Part shown: positions 25,043 through 33,225 of the stretch, piece after piece
Layout: each line of letters begins with the position of its first letter
Numbering within the stretch: the stretch's first letter is position 1
From: Nocardioides sp. QY071
GTDB lineage: Bacteria > Actinomycetota > Actinomycetes > Propionibacteriales > Nocardioidaceae
NCBI RefSeq assembly: GCF_029961765.1
Contig: NZ_CP124681.1
Span: 2,356,001 to 2,420,000 of the forward strand
Direction of reading: 5' to 3'
DNA length: 64,000 nt
The notes under the pieces: model-generated
The model's input: only the letters and a program-made list of their open reading frames with translations
What the model was told of the DNA's origin: nothing
Databases searched by the model: none
Made by a program: the position numbers and the translations under genes

Positions 25043-25681
25043 GTGTTGGAGCGCTTCAAGGAGTTCTGGGCCGGGACCGTGCTGCACCCGGTGGTGCGGC
25101 TGTTCATCCGGCTGGGCATCAGCCCCGACGCGGTGACTCTCGTCGGCACCCTCGGCGTCAGCGCGGGTGCCCTGATCTTCTTCCCCCAGGGCGAGCTGCT
25201 GATCGGTGTCCTGTTCATCACGGCGTTCGTGTTCAGCGACCTCATCGACGGGCGGATGGCCCGCGAGACCGGCCGGGTCTCCAAGTTCGGTGCCTTCTGG
25301 GACTCCACCCTCGACCGGATCGGCGACGGCGCGATCTTCGGCGGCCTCGCCCTCTACTTCGCCGGCACCGGGGAGGACCAGGGCGACAGCTACCTCTACC
25401 TGTGCGTGACCCTGTGGTGCCTGGTGATGGGCTCGGTCACCTCCTACGCCCGGGCCCGCGCCGAGTCCCTCGGGATGGACGCCAAGGGCGGCATCGCCGA
25501 GCGGGCCGACCGGCTGGTCTCGATCCTCGTGATGACCGGTCTCGCGGGCATGTTCGACCTCCCGATCCTGATGTACGTCACCCTCTGGGCACTGGCCCTG
25601 GCGAGCACCTACACGGTCGTCTTCCGGGTGCTGAAGGTACGCCGGCAGGCGCTCGCGTCCGAGGGCCAGCCCCCCGCGTAG
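25043..25681 (+). CDS. pgsA: CDP-alcohol phosphatidyltransferase (phosphatidylinositol-phosphate synthase type)
   Basis: 212 residues, five to six membrane segments. The CDP-alcohol phosphatidyltransferase signature D-x2-DG-x2-AR-x8-G-x3-D-x3-D is complete in [19 protein letters not shown]...[10 protein letters not shown]. By synteny with M. tuberculosis pgsA1 (between HIT and pdxS) it should make phosphatidylinositol phosphate from CDP-diacylglycerol and inositol phosphate in the membrane. Phosphatidylglycerol-phosphate synthase is the alternative. The usual downstream acyltransferase and pimA genes are absent; pdxS follows directly. Confidence 0.88.
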   Translation: MLERFKEFWAGTVLHPVVRLFIRLGISPDAVTLVGTLGVSAGALIFFPQGELLIGVLFITAFVFSDLIDGRMARETGRVSKFGAFWDSTLDRIGDGAIFGGLALYFAGTGEDQGDSYLYLCVTLWCLVMGSVTSYARARAESLGMDAKGGIAERADRLVSILVMTGLAGMFDLPILMYVTLWALALASTYTVVFRVLKVRRQALASEGQPPA

Positions 25682-25699
25682 CGCACCGGCTCGCCGCCG

Positions 25700-25705
25700 T
25701 ACGAT
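25700..25705 (+). promoter_or_regulatory. -10 element TACGAT, leaderless pdxS start
   Basis: TACGAT ends 7 bases before the pdxS ATG at 25713. Confidence 0.5.
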
Positions 25706-25712
25706 TGGTCAC

Positions 25713-26606
25713 ATGAGCGAGCAGCAGGAGCACGGCACCACCCGGGTCAAGCGTGGCATGGCCGAGATGCTCAAGGGTGGCGTCATCATGGACGTCGTCA
25801 CCCCCGAGCAGGCGAAGATCGCCGAGGACGCCGGCGCGGTCGCCGTGATGGCGCTGGAGCGGGTCCCCGCCGACATCCGCGCCCAGGGTGGCGTGTCGCG
25901 GATGAGCGATCCCGACATGATCGACGGCATCATCGAGGCCGTCTCGATCCCGGTGATGGCGAAGGCCCGGATCGGTCACTTCGCCGAGGCCCAGGTCCTG
26001 CAGTCGCTCGGTGTCGACTACATCGACGAGTCCGAGGTCCTCACCCCGGCCGACTACGCCAACCACATCGACAAGTGGGCCTTCACGGTTCCCTTCGTGT
26101 GCGGCGCGACCAACCTGGGTGAGGCGCTGCGCCGGATCACCGAGGGCGCGGCCATGATCCGCTCCAAGGGCGAGGCCGGCACCGGCGACGTGTCCAACGC
26201 GGTCACTCACATGCGCACCATCCGCGCCGAGATCCGCCGACTCGGCTCGCTGGCCGACGACGAGCTGTACGTCGCCGCGAAGGAGCTCCAGGCTCCCTAC
26301 GACCTGGTGGTCGAGGTCGCGCGCACCGGCAAGCTGCCGGTCGTGCTGTTCACCGCGGGTGGCATCGCCACTCCGGCCGACGCCGCGATGATGATGCAGC
26401 TCGGTGCCGAGGGCGTGTTCGTCGGCTCCGGCATCTTCAAGTCCGGCAACCCCGCCCAGCGGGCCGAGGCGATCGTGAAGGCCACGACCTTCCACGACGA
26501 CCCCGACGTGGTCGCGAAGGTCTCGCGCGGCCTGGGCGAGGCCATGGTCGGCATCAACGTCGACGAGCCGGCCCGCTCGATCCAGTTCGCCGAGCGCGGC
26601 TGGTGA
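25713..26606 (+). CDS. pdxS: pyridoxal 5'-phosphate synthase subunit PdxS
   Basis: 297 residues, the synthase subunit of the DXP-independent PLP pathway. It condenses ribose 5-phosphate, glyceraldehyde 3-phosphate and ammonia delivered by PdxT. Conserved segments include [35 protein letters not shown] with a catalytic lysine, [10 protein letters not shown] and the phosphate loop [11 protein letters not shown]. It is normally adjacent to pdxT; here the glutaminase partner is 7.4 kb downstream beyond the SipW island. A strong terminator follows. Confidence 0.97.
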   Translation: MSEQQEHGTTRVKRGMAEMLKGGVIMDVVTPEQAKIAEDAGAVAVMALERVPADIRAQGGVSRMSDPDMIDGIIEAVSIPVMAKARIGHFAEAQVLQSLGVDYIDESEVLTPADYANHIDKWAFTVPFVCGATNLGEALRRITEGAAMIRSKGEAGTGDVSNAVTHMRTIRAEIRRLGSLADDELYVAAKELQAPYDLVVEVARTGKLPVVLFTAGGIATPADAAMMMQLGAEGVFVGSGIFKSGNPAQRAEAIVKATTFHDDPDVVAKVSRGLGEAMVGINVDEPARSIQFAERGW

Positions 26607-26646
26607 CCCCGGGCGGGACCTGCCCGCCCACTCGCACGACCCGACC

Positions 26647-26682
26647 GGGGCCGTGGTCCTGATCACTCCGGACCACGGCCCC
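26647..26682 (+). terminator. strong hairpin terminator after pdxS
   Basis: A perfect 13-bp stem (GGGGCCGTGGTCC / GGACCACGGCCCC) with a 10-base loop, 40 bases after the pdxS stop. It isolates pdxS from the SipW island. Confidence 0.8.
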
Positions 26683-26693
26683 GGGCCTGTTCT

Positions 26694-26707
26694 GGGACCA
26701 AAGTCCC
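26694..26707. promoter_or_regulatory. DosR/DevR-like palindrome upstream of the SipW island
   Basis: GGGACCAAAGTCCC matches 13 of 14 positions of the core DosR box GGGACTWWAGTCCC known from mycobacteria. It lies 121 bases upstream of the first exported-protein gene. It could be only a short hairpin next to the pdxS terminator, but the match is close. Confidence 0.5.
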
Positions 26708-26828
26708 CATTCGCCGGACGGGGCGTGCCCCGCTGTGTTTGCCTTCGTTGCGGATCACAGGCGCGCTTCCTGCGCCGTGACCATGACAACCAGACCTGGG
26801 GACAACAGGCATGGGGACTGGAGAACAG

Positions 26829-27371
26829 ATGAAGAAGACGACGAAGGGCGCACTCGCGGCGGGAACCGCGGCCGTCCTGCTCATGGGTGGTGCGGGCACC
26901 CTGGCGTTCTGGACCGACTCGGTGACGGCCACGGGCACGTCCATCTCGAGCGGTCACCTCAAGCTGACCGACGCGAGCTGCGGCAACGGTTGGATCCTCG
27001 ACGGTGGCGCGACCTACACCAGCCAGCTGCTGGTGCCGGGCGACAAGCTGACCAAGTCGTGCACCTACAAGCTCGACATCGCGGGCGAGCACCTCAAGAA
27101 GGCCGACTTCGCGGTCACCGCGCCGACCGACGTCACCGGCGCCCAGGCGCTCATCGACGAGCTCGACGTGACGACCTCGGTGAAGCGCAACGGGGTGACC
27201 CAGGCCAGTGCCACCGGCGTGACGGTCGCCAACAACGACTCGATCACGGTCGACATCTCCATCGACTGGCCGTACGGCGCCGAGGACAACGACTCCAACC
27301 AGCTGGCCGGACTCTCGGCCACGCTGGACGGGCTGACCGTCAAGGTGACGCAGAACCACGACGCTGCCTGA
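26829..27371 (+). CDS. TasA/camelysin-like exported protein with SipW-type signal peptide (class A)
   Basis: 180 residues. ATG 26829 follows GGAG. The signal (residues 1-31) has a KKTTKG start, a hydrophobic core and the boundary motif TLAFWTDS, followed by SSGHLKL. This is the layout of alternate-type, SipW-dependent signal peptides (TasA: AYFND/AGTLDL). The mature part is a beta-rich domain of about 145 residues with two cysteines. Such proteins are secreted and can assemble into surface fibres. The next gene is a SipW-like peptidase 34 bases away. Homology to TasA is at the signal level; fibre formation is inferred. Confidence 0.8.
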   Translation: MKKTTKGALAAGTAAVLLMGGAGTLAFWTDSVTATGTSISSGHLKLTDASCGNGWILDGGATYTSQLLVPGDKLTKSCTYKLDIAGEHLKKADFAVTAPTDVTGAQALIDELDVTTSVKRNGVTQASATGVTVANNDSITVDISIDWPYGAEDNDSNQLAGLSATLDGLTVKVTQNHDAA

Positions 27372-27405
27372 GCCGGTCCGGCACGGCACCCGTGGACGCG
27401 CGTCG

Positions 27406-28107
27406 ATGAGAGTCCTCCGCTTCGGCGGCCTGGTCCTGGCCTGGCTGCTGATCCTGGTGGCACTCGCGTCGATCACGGCCGCGGTGCTCGTGCCGCGCCT
27501 GGCCGGCGCCACGCCGTACACGGTGCTGACCGGGTCGATGCGGCCGCACCTCCCGCCGGGAACCCTGGTGGTGGTGAAGCCGGTCGACGCGGACCAGCTC
27601 CGGGTCGGCGACGTCGTCACCTACCAGCTCGAGTCGGGCGAGTCGACCGTCGTGACCCACCGGATCACGTCGGTCGACACCCGGCTCGACGGGAAGACGG
27701 TGTTCACCACCCAGGGGGACGCCAATGACGTACCCGATCCGGCGCAGGTACGGCCGGTGCAGGTGCGTGGCCGCCTCTGGTACGCCGTCCCGTACCTCGG
27801 CTACGTCAACAACGCACTCAACGGCGGACAGCGGCAGATCGCGGTGCTCGTCGTCTCGACGGCGCTGATCGGGTACGCGGCCTTCATGTTCGTGGGGGCC
27901 GTCCGTGACCGCCGGCGTGGCAGGGGCGGCGACCCGGCCGGGGAACCGGAACCGGTCCCCGACGTGGACGCCGGCAGCGCACCACGACTCGACGAGGTCC
28001 AGCAGGCAGCGACGCCGGGCAGCCCGATCGCCGTCGCGGTCGTCGCCGCCACCGTTGCCGGGCTCACCGCACTGCTGCTCCTGGCCCGGCGCCGCGGCCG
28101 GACCTGA
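27406..28107 (+). CDS. SipW-type signal peptidase I, copy 1
   Basis: 233 residues. A first membrane helix (8-30) precedes the catalytic serine Ser44 in LTGSMRP. The second active residue is His85 in VVTHRI instead of the Lys of ordinary bacterial signal peptidases. This Ser/His arrangement marks the ER/archaeal/SipW type. Further conserved blocks are LRVGDVVTY and GDAND. A second membrane helix (about 146-165) and a third near the C-terminus (210-226) follow, separated by an acidic linker. It should cleave the class A signals of the flanking exported proteins. ATG 27406. Confidence 0.9.
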   Translation: MRVLRFGGLVLAWLLILVALASITAAVLVPRLAGATPYTVLTGSMRPHLPPGTLVVVKPVDADQLRVGDVVTYQLESGESTVVTHRITSVDTRLDGKTVFTTQGDANDVPDPAQVRPVQVRGRLWYAVPYLGYVNNALNGGQRQIAVLVVSTALIGYAAFMFVGAVRDRRRGRGGDPAGEPEPVPDVDAGSAPRLDEVQQAATPGSPIAVAVVAATVAGLTALLLLARRRGRT

Positions 28108-28150
28108 TCCACCCCGAATCCACCCGAAGCACGAAGGAAGGCCCACCACC

Positions 28151-28813
28151 ATGATCCGCCGTCTCGCCTCGCTCGTGGCCGCAGCCGTCGTGGCTGTCGC
28201 TGTCACGGCCGCGCCGGCGTTCGCGGACGACGAGATCGGGCTCAGCGCCGACGGTGTGACGTGGTCCCACCAGCTCGCCGCGCCCCTGTTCGCCCCGGGC
28301 TTCCTCTGGGTGCCGGGGGACGTCGAGGAGCGCAGCTTCCGGATCCGCAACGGTGGCCCGTCGGCCGGTGAGGTCACCGTCGACGTCGTCGCCAGCGACC
28401 CCGCGGGCCTGCTCGCCTCGCCCGACCTCCTGCTCGAGGCGCGCCTCGGCTCCGGTGCGTGGGTCGAGGTGTCGGCCGGCACCACGCGGCTCCAGCCGGC
28501 GGTGCTCGACGTACCGAAGGGCGCGGACACCACGGTCACGGTGCGCGGCACCTTCCGTCCCGAGACCACGGCCCACATGGACGAGGTCGTTCCGTTCGAC
28601 GTCCGGGTGACCCTCTCCGAGGACGGCGAGGTCGCCGGCGAGAGCTCCGGCGGCGACGGCGACGAGGACGGCGAGGTGTCCGGTGGCGCCTTGCCGGACA
28701 CGGGATCCCCGTTCGGTGTCGGGCTGGTCTGGCTCGCCGCCGGTCTCATCGGCGCCGGCATCGCCCTGGTCCGACCGACGCGGCGCGGCCGACGGGGGGT
28801 GGCCCGTGGCTAG
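28151..28813 (+). CDS. LPxTG cell-wall-anchored protein of the SipW island
   Basis: 220 residues. An ordinary Sec signal peptide (residues 1-25, APAFA) leads to a beta-sandwich domain (WVPGDVEERSFRIRNGGPSAGEVTVDVV) resembling the family of wall proteins found beside SipW genes. An acidic Gly/Ser/Asp linker then leads to the sortase motif LPDTG (181-185), a membrane helix and an Arg-rich tail. It should be covalently fixed to peptidoglycan and may dock or nucleate the exported fibre subunits (inference), much as TapA helps TasA. No sortase gene is in the window. The stop overlaps the next start. Confidence 0.8.
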   Translation: MIRRLASLVAAAVVAVAVTAAPAFADDEIGLSADGVTWSHQLAAPLFAPGFLWVPGDVEERSFRIRNGGPSAGEVTVDVVASDPAGLLASPDLLLEARLGSGAWVEVSAGTTRLQPAVLDVPKGADTTVTVRGTFRPETTAHMDEVVPFDVRVTLSEDGEVAGESSGGDGDEDGEVSGGALPDTGSPFGVGLVWLAAGLIGAGIALVRPTRRGRRGVARG

Positions 28814-29408
28814 GCGGGTCGCGCGGCACCGCGCGCAGCGCGCCGGGTGGTTCGGCCACGGTCGCACCCGGGCCCTGCTCTCGGCCGGGCTGCTCCTCGG
28901 CACCGGAGCGGTCGCCACCTCGGCGTACTGGACCGATCAGAAGGTCGCCCAGGGCGTCACTGTGCAGAGCGGCACCCTCCACCTCGACCTCGAGTCGAAC
29001 CAGCGGGTGCGGCCCGAGACGATCAGCAATTGGGGCGACCTGTCGCTGGCCAGCCTGGCCGACGGCACCAGCCGAGCCGCGGTCATGACCGTCTCCAACA
29101 ACAGCCGGGGCAACGCCAGGCTGTCCTACCGGGTCCAGGCGAGCGCGGCCAACGCCCTCGGCGCAGCGTTGAGGCTCACGGTGCGGCGCGGTGGCACGGT
29201 CAGCGGCGGAACCTGCACGGGCGGAACCCTCATCGGCACCGCCGGCGCCACGCTCAACGGCTTCAACCAGGCCATGGACCTGACCCTGACGACCGGGCAG
29301 TCGCACGACCTGTGCCTCCAGGTCACGCTGCCGGCCGGTTCGAACATCGCCTCCAGCGCGAGCTCCACCGTGACCTTCACCTTCCCCGCCAAGCAGGAGC
29401 CGTCGTGA
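28806..29408 (+). CDS. exported protein with SipW-type signal peptide (class A), second copy
   Basis: 200 residues. GTG 28806 overlaps the LPxTG gene; the frame upstream is noise. After a basic N-terminus (RRVARHRAQR) comes a hydrophobic core and the boundary motif ATSAYWTDQ (residues 37-45), then SGTLHLDLES, the 'AGTL.L' element typical of SipW substrates. The mature beta-rich domain has SNNSRGNARLSYRV, a common feature of TasA-like repeats, and two cysteines. Its TGA overlaps the next ATG, so it is translationally coupled to the fused peptidase. Confidence 0.8.
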   Translation: MARRVARHRAQRAGWFGHGRTRALLSAGLLLGTGAVATSAYWTDQKVAQGVTVQSGTLHLDLESNQRVRPETISNWGDLSLASLADGTSRAAVMTVSNNSRGNARLSYRVQASAANALGAALRLTVRRGGTVSGGTCTGGTLIGTAGATLNGFNQAMDLTLTTGQSHDLCLQVTLPAGSNIASSASSTVTFTFPAKQEPS

Positions 29409-30388
29409 TGCCCGGTACGAAGCGGATGGCGCGCGAGGCGCTCCTGTGGGCCGGGGGAGTGCTCGGCGCGCTCTGTCTGCTCTCCCTCCTCGCCGGCTGG
29501 GCGCTCAACGTGACCCCGCTGGTGTTCGCCTCGGGCTCGATGAGCCCGGCGTACGACGCCGGCGCGCTCGGCATCGCCCGTCAGGTCGACGCGGCCGACC
29601 TGCGGGTCGGTGACGTCGTCAGCGTCCACGACGCCGGCGGTGCGCGGGTCACCCACCGGATCGTCGCCGTCGACGGCCGGGGCGACCGGGCCGTGCTCAC
29701 GCTGCGGGGCGACGCGAACGACGTCTCCGACGTGCAGACCTACGACGTCGGCTCGGCCGACCGGGTGGCCCTCGGCGTTCCGTACGCCGGCCACGTGCTC
29801 AACGCAGCCGCCAGCCCGTACGGGCTCGCCACCGCGGCGGTTCTGGTGGCCGGCCTGCTGCTGACCGGCTTCGGACGTGGCCGGCGGCTCGTCCCGGTCG
29901 GCCTCGTGGCCACCGTGGTCGCCGGGATCGGCCTCGGCGCGACAGGCGCGACGCCCTGGGCGTTCACGTCGGCGTACTGGACCGACTCGGCGAGCGCCAC
30001 GGTCGCCGCGAGCACCCCGTCCGCGGTCACCCACCAGCAGCCGACCTGCACCTCGAAGGAGGGCAGCGGCCAGGACAAGGAGCAGGCGCAGCTCACCTGG
30101 ACCGGCCTCGGGGCGCAGTACGAGTTCTACTGGGAGCTCTGGAAGGGCGCCAGCCCGGGCGGGACCCTCTACAGCTCCGGCACGCTCAACCCGGTCAACG
30201 CACCCGGGACGGTCGCCCTGACCTTCGGCATCGTGAGCGGAGGCGGCGGCAACGACAGCTACTACGCCAAGGTGTGGACCCGGCTCGCGAGCAACCACAG
30301 CAACGTCGGTTCGCCGACCACGACCCTCCTGCACTCCGGGCCGCGTCCAGGCGGCCCGAACTGGTGGATGTACTGCGGCACCGCCTGA
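29408..30388 (+). CDS. SipW-type signal peptidase fused to a substrate-like signal and exported domain
   Basis: 326 residues. The N-terminal 160 are a complete SipW-like peptidase: membrane helix 12-34, Ser44 in ASGSMSP, LRVGDVV, His83 in VTHRI, and GDANDV. After a second membrane helix (about 138-156) and an Arg-rich loop, a third hydrophobic segment (161-183) ends in FTSAYWTDS (187-194), the same boundary motif as the class A exported proteins. About 130 residues of beta-rich sequence with two cysteines follow. Enzyme and substrate signal are therefore in one chain, and self-cleavage releasing the C-terminal domain is plausible. ATG 29408 overlaps the previous TGA. Confidence 0.85.
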   Translation: MPGTKRMAREALLWAGGVLGALCLLSLLAGWALNVTPLVFASGSMSPAYDAGALGIARQVDAADLRVGDVVSVHDAGGARVTHRIVAVDGRGDRAVLTLRGDANDVSDVQTYDVGSADRVALGVPYAGHVLNAAASPYGLATAAVLVAGLLLTGFGRGRRLVPVGLVATVVAGIGLGATGATPWAFTSAYWTDSASATVAASTPSAVTHQQPTCTSKEGSGQDKEQAQLTWTGLGAQYEFYWELWKGASPGGTLYSSGTLNPVNAPGTVALTFGIVSGGGGNDSYYAKVWTRLASNHSNVGSPTTTLLHSGPRPGGPNWWMYCGTA

Positions 30389-30398
30389 GAACCACCCC

Positions 30399-30410
30399 GG
30401 ACGAAAGTCC
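30399..30410. promoter_or_regulatory. second DosR-like palindrome, before the class B genes
   Basis: GGACGAAAGTCC, a 12-base palindromic core with the same GAAA/CAAA-type centre as the site at 26694. Extended to 14 bases it matches 11 positions of the DosR box. It lies 34 bases upstream of the next gene. Confidence 0.35.
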
Positions 30411-30443
30411 TCAGCCGGTCAGCGGTGCAGCCGATGAACCGGT

Positions 30444-31079
30444 ATGGCAATCGTCCGTCCCCGTGACCCGCGCCGCCGCCGGAGCCTCGTGCTCGCGGTG
30501 GCCGGCGCGCTCGCGGCGACGCTGCTGGTGCTCGGGATCAGCGGCACCCTGTCCAGCTGGACCAGGGCGATCCTCACCAACGACAGCAATGCCGTCGAGG
30601 CCGCACAGTCGCTGATCCTCCAGGAGACGGGCCCCGGCGACGTGGTGTGCACCTCCACCGACGGCGGTGGGTCCGGCAACAGTGCGACCTGCTCGACCAT
30701 CGACAAGTACGGCGGCACCGCCGTGCCCCTCGGTCCCGGGGACCACCAGACGGTCACCGTGACCCTCACCAACACGGGCACCGGAAGCGGCGGCCTGACA
30801 CTGACTCCCGGCACCTGCGCCACCTCGGCCGGCAGCCCCACCGCGTCGGCCGAGCTTTGCGACGTCGCCACGCTCACCGTCGTCTGCACCGCGCCCGGCA
30901 CCGTCGACACGTCGGCCACCCCGGTCGTCCTCTCCGCGCTCGCCGAGCTCACGGTCGCGGCGACCCTCGCCCCGGGCGCGTCGACCGACTGCACCTTCGA
31001 CGTCGCGCTGCCCGCGTCGGCCTCACCCCAGGTCGCCGGGCAGATCGCGACCCAACCCCTGGTCTGGACGCTGAGCTGA
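30444..31079 (+). CDS. exported protein with SipW-type signal peptide (class B), twin 1
   Basis: 211 residues. A basic start (RPRDPRRRR) and hydrophobic core end in GTLSSWT (34-40), an alternate-type boundary in which TLSxWT replaces the xAYWTD of class A. The mature part is Thr/Ser/Gly-rich and beta-rich with six or more cysteines. It shares with the next gene the blocks NSATC-TI-KYGGT, PL-PG and LTPGTC, plus a terminal SHPL/TQPL-WTL motif. Paralogues from tandem duplication, probably fibre or surface-layer subunits. Confidence 0.75.
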   Translation: MAIVRPRDPRRRRSLVLAVAGALAATLLVLGISGTLSSWTRAILTNDSNAVEAAQSLILQETGPGDVVCTSTDGGGSGNSATCSTIDKYGGTAVPLGPGDHQTVTVTLTNTGTGSGGLTLTPGTCATSAGSPTASAELCDVATLTVVCTAPGTVDTSATPVVLSALAELTVAATLAPGASTDCTFDVALPASASPQVAGQIATQPLVWTLS

Positions 31080-31089
31080 GGAGGCTCGC

Positions 31090-31788
31090 ATGGCATCGCA
31101 CGCATCCCGCAGGCACGCCGACCGTCGACGTCTTCGCCCCGGCCCGAGGGGTCTCGTGCTTGGTGCCTGTGCGCTGGCCGCCGCGCTGCTCGGCCTGAGC
31201 GTCAACGGCACCCTGTCCGACTGGACCAGCGCGATCCTCTCCAACAGCACGAACACCGTCGCCAGCAGCACGGCGGTGATCCTGCAGGAGGTCGGTCCCG
31301 ACGGCACCGTCGCGCACTCCTCGCAGACCTGCCGCTCGAGCGACGGTGCCGCGAACAGCGCGACCTGCACCACGATCAACAAGTACGGCGGCACCACGGC
31401 CCCGCTGAGCCCCGGCGGCAGCCAAGTGACCGACGTCGTGTTCACCAACCTCGGCGCTGCCAATGCGTCCAGCTTCGTGCTCACACCCGGCACCTGCACG
31501 TCCACCCCGTCGACAGGCACGCCGACGCCCAACAACCTCTGCACGACCGACCTCACGGTCGCGGTCAGCTGCTCCAACGGGTCGACGTACGCCGCGGGCT
31601 CGGCCTGGACCGACCTCGTCTACCCGGCCGGCGCGGCATCGAGCATCCCCACGCTGACCCACGCGGCCGGGCTCGCCTCGGGCGCGTCGGCGACCTGCCG
31701 GTTCACCGTCGCACTGCCCTCCAACGCCTCCGTGCTCGACCAGGGGCTGACGGTGAGTCACCCCTTGAGCTGGACGCTGAACAAGTGA
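31090..31788 (+). CDS. exported protein with SipW-type signal peptide (class B), twin 2
   Basis: 232 residues. It starts 10 bases after twin 1, with GAGG before the ATG. The signal has a long basic stretch (residues 5-20), a hydrophobic core and NGTLSDWTSAIL (39-50). The mature region parallels twin 1 block by block (VILQE-GP, NSATCTTINKYGGT, LTPGTC, WTLNK end), with extra Thr/Pro inserts. Several paired cysteines suggest disulfides outside the cell. Its stop overlaps the GTG of the LamG-type gene. Confidence 0.75.
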   Translation: MASHASRRHADRRRLRPGPRGLVLGACALAAALLGLSVNGTLSDWTSAILSNSTNTVASSTAVILQEVGPDGTVAHSSQTCRSSDGAANSATCTTINKYGGTTAPLSPGGSQVTDVVFTNLGAANASSFVLTPGTCTSTPSTGTPTPNNLCTTDLTVAVSCSNGSTYAAGSAWTDLVYPAGAASSIPTLTHAAGLASGASATCRFTVALPSNASVLDQGLTVSHPLSWTLNK

Positions 31789-33164
31789 TCCGGCCGAGCA
31801 GCTGGACGCTCCTCGTCGGGGGAGTGGCCCTGCTCGGCCTGGTCGCCGGTACGTCGAGCACCCTGTCCGGCTGGACCGCCGGGGCGGTGGTCAACGCCAC
31901 GGACACCGCCGCCGTCGGCACCCTCTCGGTCACCCACGCCTACGGCGCGACCACCTGCGCCGGCGGCCCGCGCACCGCCACCGTGGCGTGCGGTCCGACC
32001 CTCACTCCGGGCGCGGGCGCCCCGGCCAGCAGCAACGACGCGATCACCAACACCAGCGGCCGGGCGATCACGCAGAGCCTGACCGCCGCGTCCTGCGCCC
32101 CCGTGCGGCACGCCAACACCCAGCAGGCCAGCGACCCGATGCTGCCGCGCAGCACCGTCGCGTTCCAGCAGACCGATCCGTGGGGCACGACCTCCGCGAC
32201 GGCGCTCAGCGGCTCGGCGTACGCCAGCGACATCGTCGGCACCAACGGCTCGGGACTGCTGGGCCTGCTCTCCAACAGCTACAGCATCGGCGTCTGGTTC
32301 AAGGCCGCGGACGGGCAGGGCGGCGGGCTGATCAGCCTGGACGCGAGCCTGTCCGACGCCGCCTCCGCGACCGGGAACCCGATGGTCTGGCTCGACAGCG
32401 CCGGCCACGTGAGCTTCTCGGCCAACGGCACCCTCGGCCTCAACATCACCGGCGCCAGCGCCGCGGCGTACACCTCCGGCTGGCACCTCGCGGTCCTGAC
32501 CGTCGACACGACCGGGGTGATCACGCTGACCAAGACGGTCAAGCTCTACGTCGACGGCGCCCTCGTGGCCTCGGGCTCCGGGCTCACCCTGCTGACCAGC
32601 ACCACCGGCTACTGGCACCTGGGCTGGGCCGACTTCACCGGCCTCACGGCCCCGACATCGGCGTACTTCCACGGCGCCCTCTCCGGTGCCTTCGTCAACA
32701 GGAGCACCGCTCTCGGCGCTGCCGCGGTGTCCTCCCTGTCCTCGGCAGCCACGGCGACCGCCTACCGGACCACCGTGACCGGGCTCAGCGGCACCGCCTC
32801 GCTCTGGATGCTCGACGACGACGGCGTGACGACGTACGCCGGCCTTCTGCCCGGCGCGATGGCGAACCCGTGCAGCCAGGTCAACGTCAGCCTCACGTTC
32901 ACGAACCCGGCCGCCACCGTCGTCGCCACCAGCCTCACCAACCTGGTCGCGCCCGGCAACAACCCCCGCACGATCGCGGCCCCGGCGGCCGGCCAGGCCC
33001 AGGGCCTGACGATGAGCACCACCCGCGGCGCGAGCTACAGCACCGACATCACCGGCCTTCGGCTGTACGTCCCGTTGGCCTTCACCTACGGCACCAGCCC
33101 CGCCACCGGGTGGACCATGACGATGCAGTGGAGCGGCGACCCCGGGGACGTGTTCCTCGCATGA
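31785..33164 (+). CDS. exported LamG/concanavalin-like protein with SipW-type signal (class B)
   Basis: 459 residues. The signal ends in SSTLSGWTAG (24-33). Residues about 155-300 form a LamG-type jelly roll: SYSIGVWFKAADGQGGGLISLD, GWHLAVLTVD and LYVDGALV are the typical strands and loop. N- and C-terminal Thr/Ser/Ala-rich regions surround it, with isolated Cys pairs. A lectin or adhesive role at the cell surface is likely. GTG start coupled to the previous TGA. It could be the tip or accessory adhesin of the structure made by the twins (inference). Confidence 0.75.
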   Translation: MIRPSSWTLLVGGVALLGLVAGTSSTLSGWTAGAVVNATDTAAVGTLSVTHAYGATTCAGGPRTATVACGPTLTPGAGAPASSNDAITNTSGRAITQSLTAASCAPVRHANTQQASDPMLPRSTVAFQQTDPWGTTSATALSGSAYASDIVGTNGSGLLGLLSNSYSIGVWFKAADGQGGGLISLDASLSDAASATGNPMVWLDSAGHVSFSANGTLGLNITGASAAAYTSGWHLAVLTVDTTGVITLTKTVKLYVDGALVASGSGLTLLTSTTGYWHLGWADFTGLTAPTSAYFHGALSGAFVNRSTALGAAAVSSLSSAATATAYRTTVTGLSGTASLWMLDDDGVTTYAGLLPGAMANPCSQVNVSLTFTNPAATVVATSLTNLVAPGNNPRTIAAPAAGQAQGLTMSTTRGASYSTDITGLRLYVPLAFTYGTSPATGWTMTMQWSGDPGDVFLA

Positions 33165-33225
33165 ACCACCCCACGACGTTCTTCTCCTCCGCTTCGCTCC
33201 CCCGAACAACGCCGCGGGGACCCCG

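Noticed and set aside
26683..26828. PLP or other riboswitch between pdxS and the island
   Set aside because: Only a short palindrome and no conserved aptamer features are visible; the palindrome resembles a protein site.
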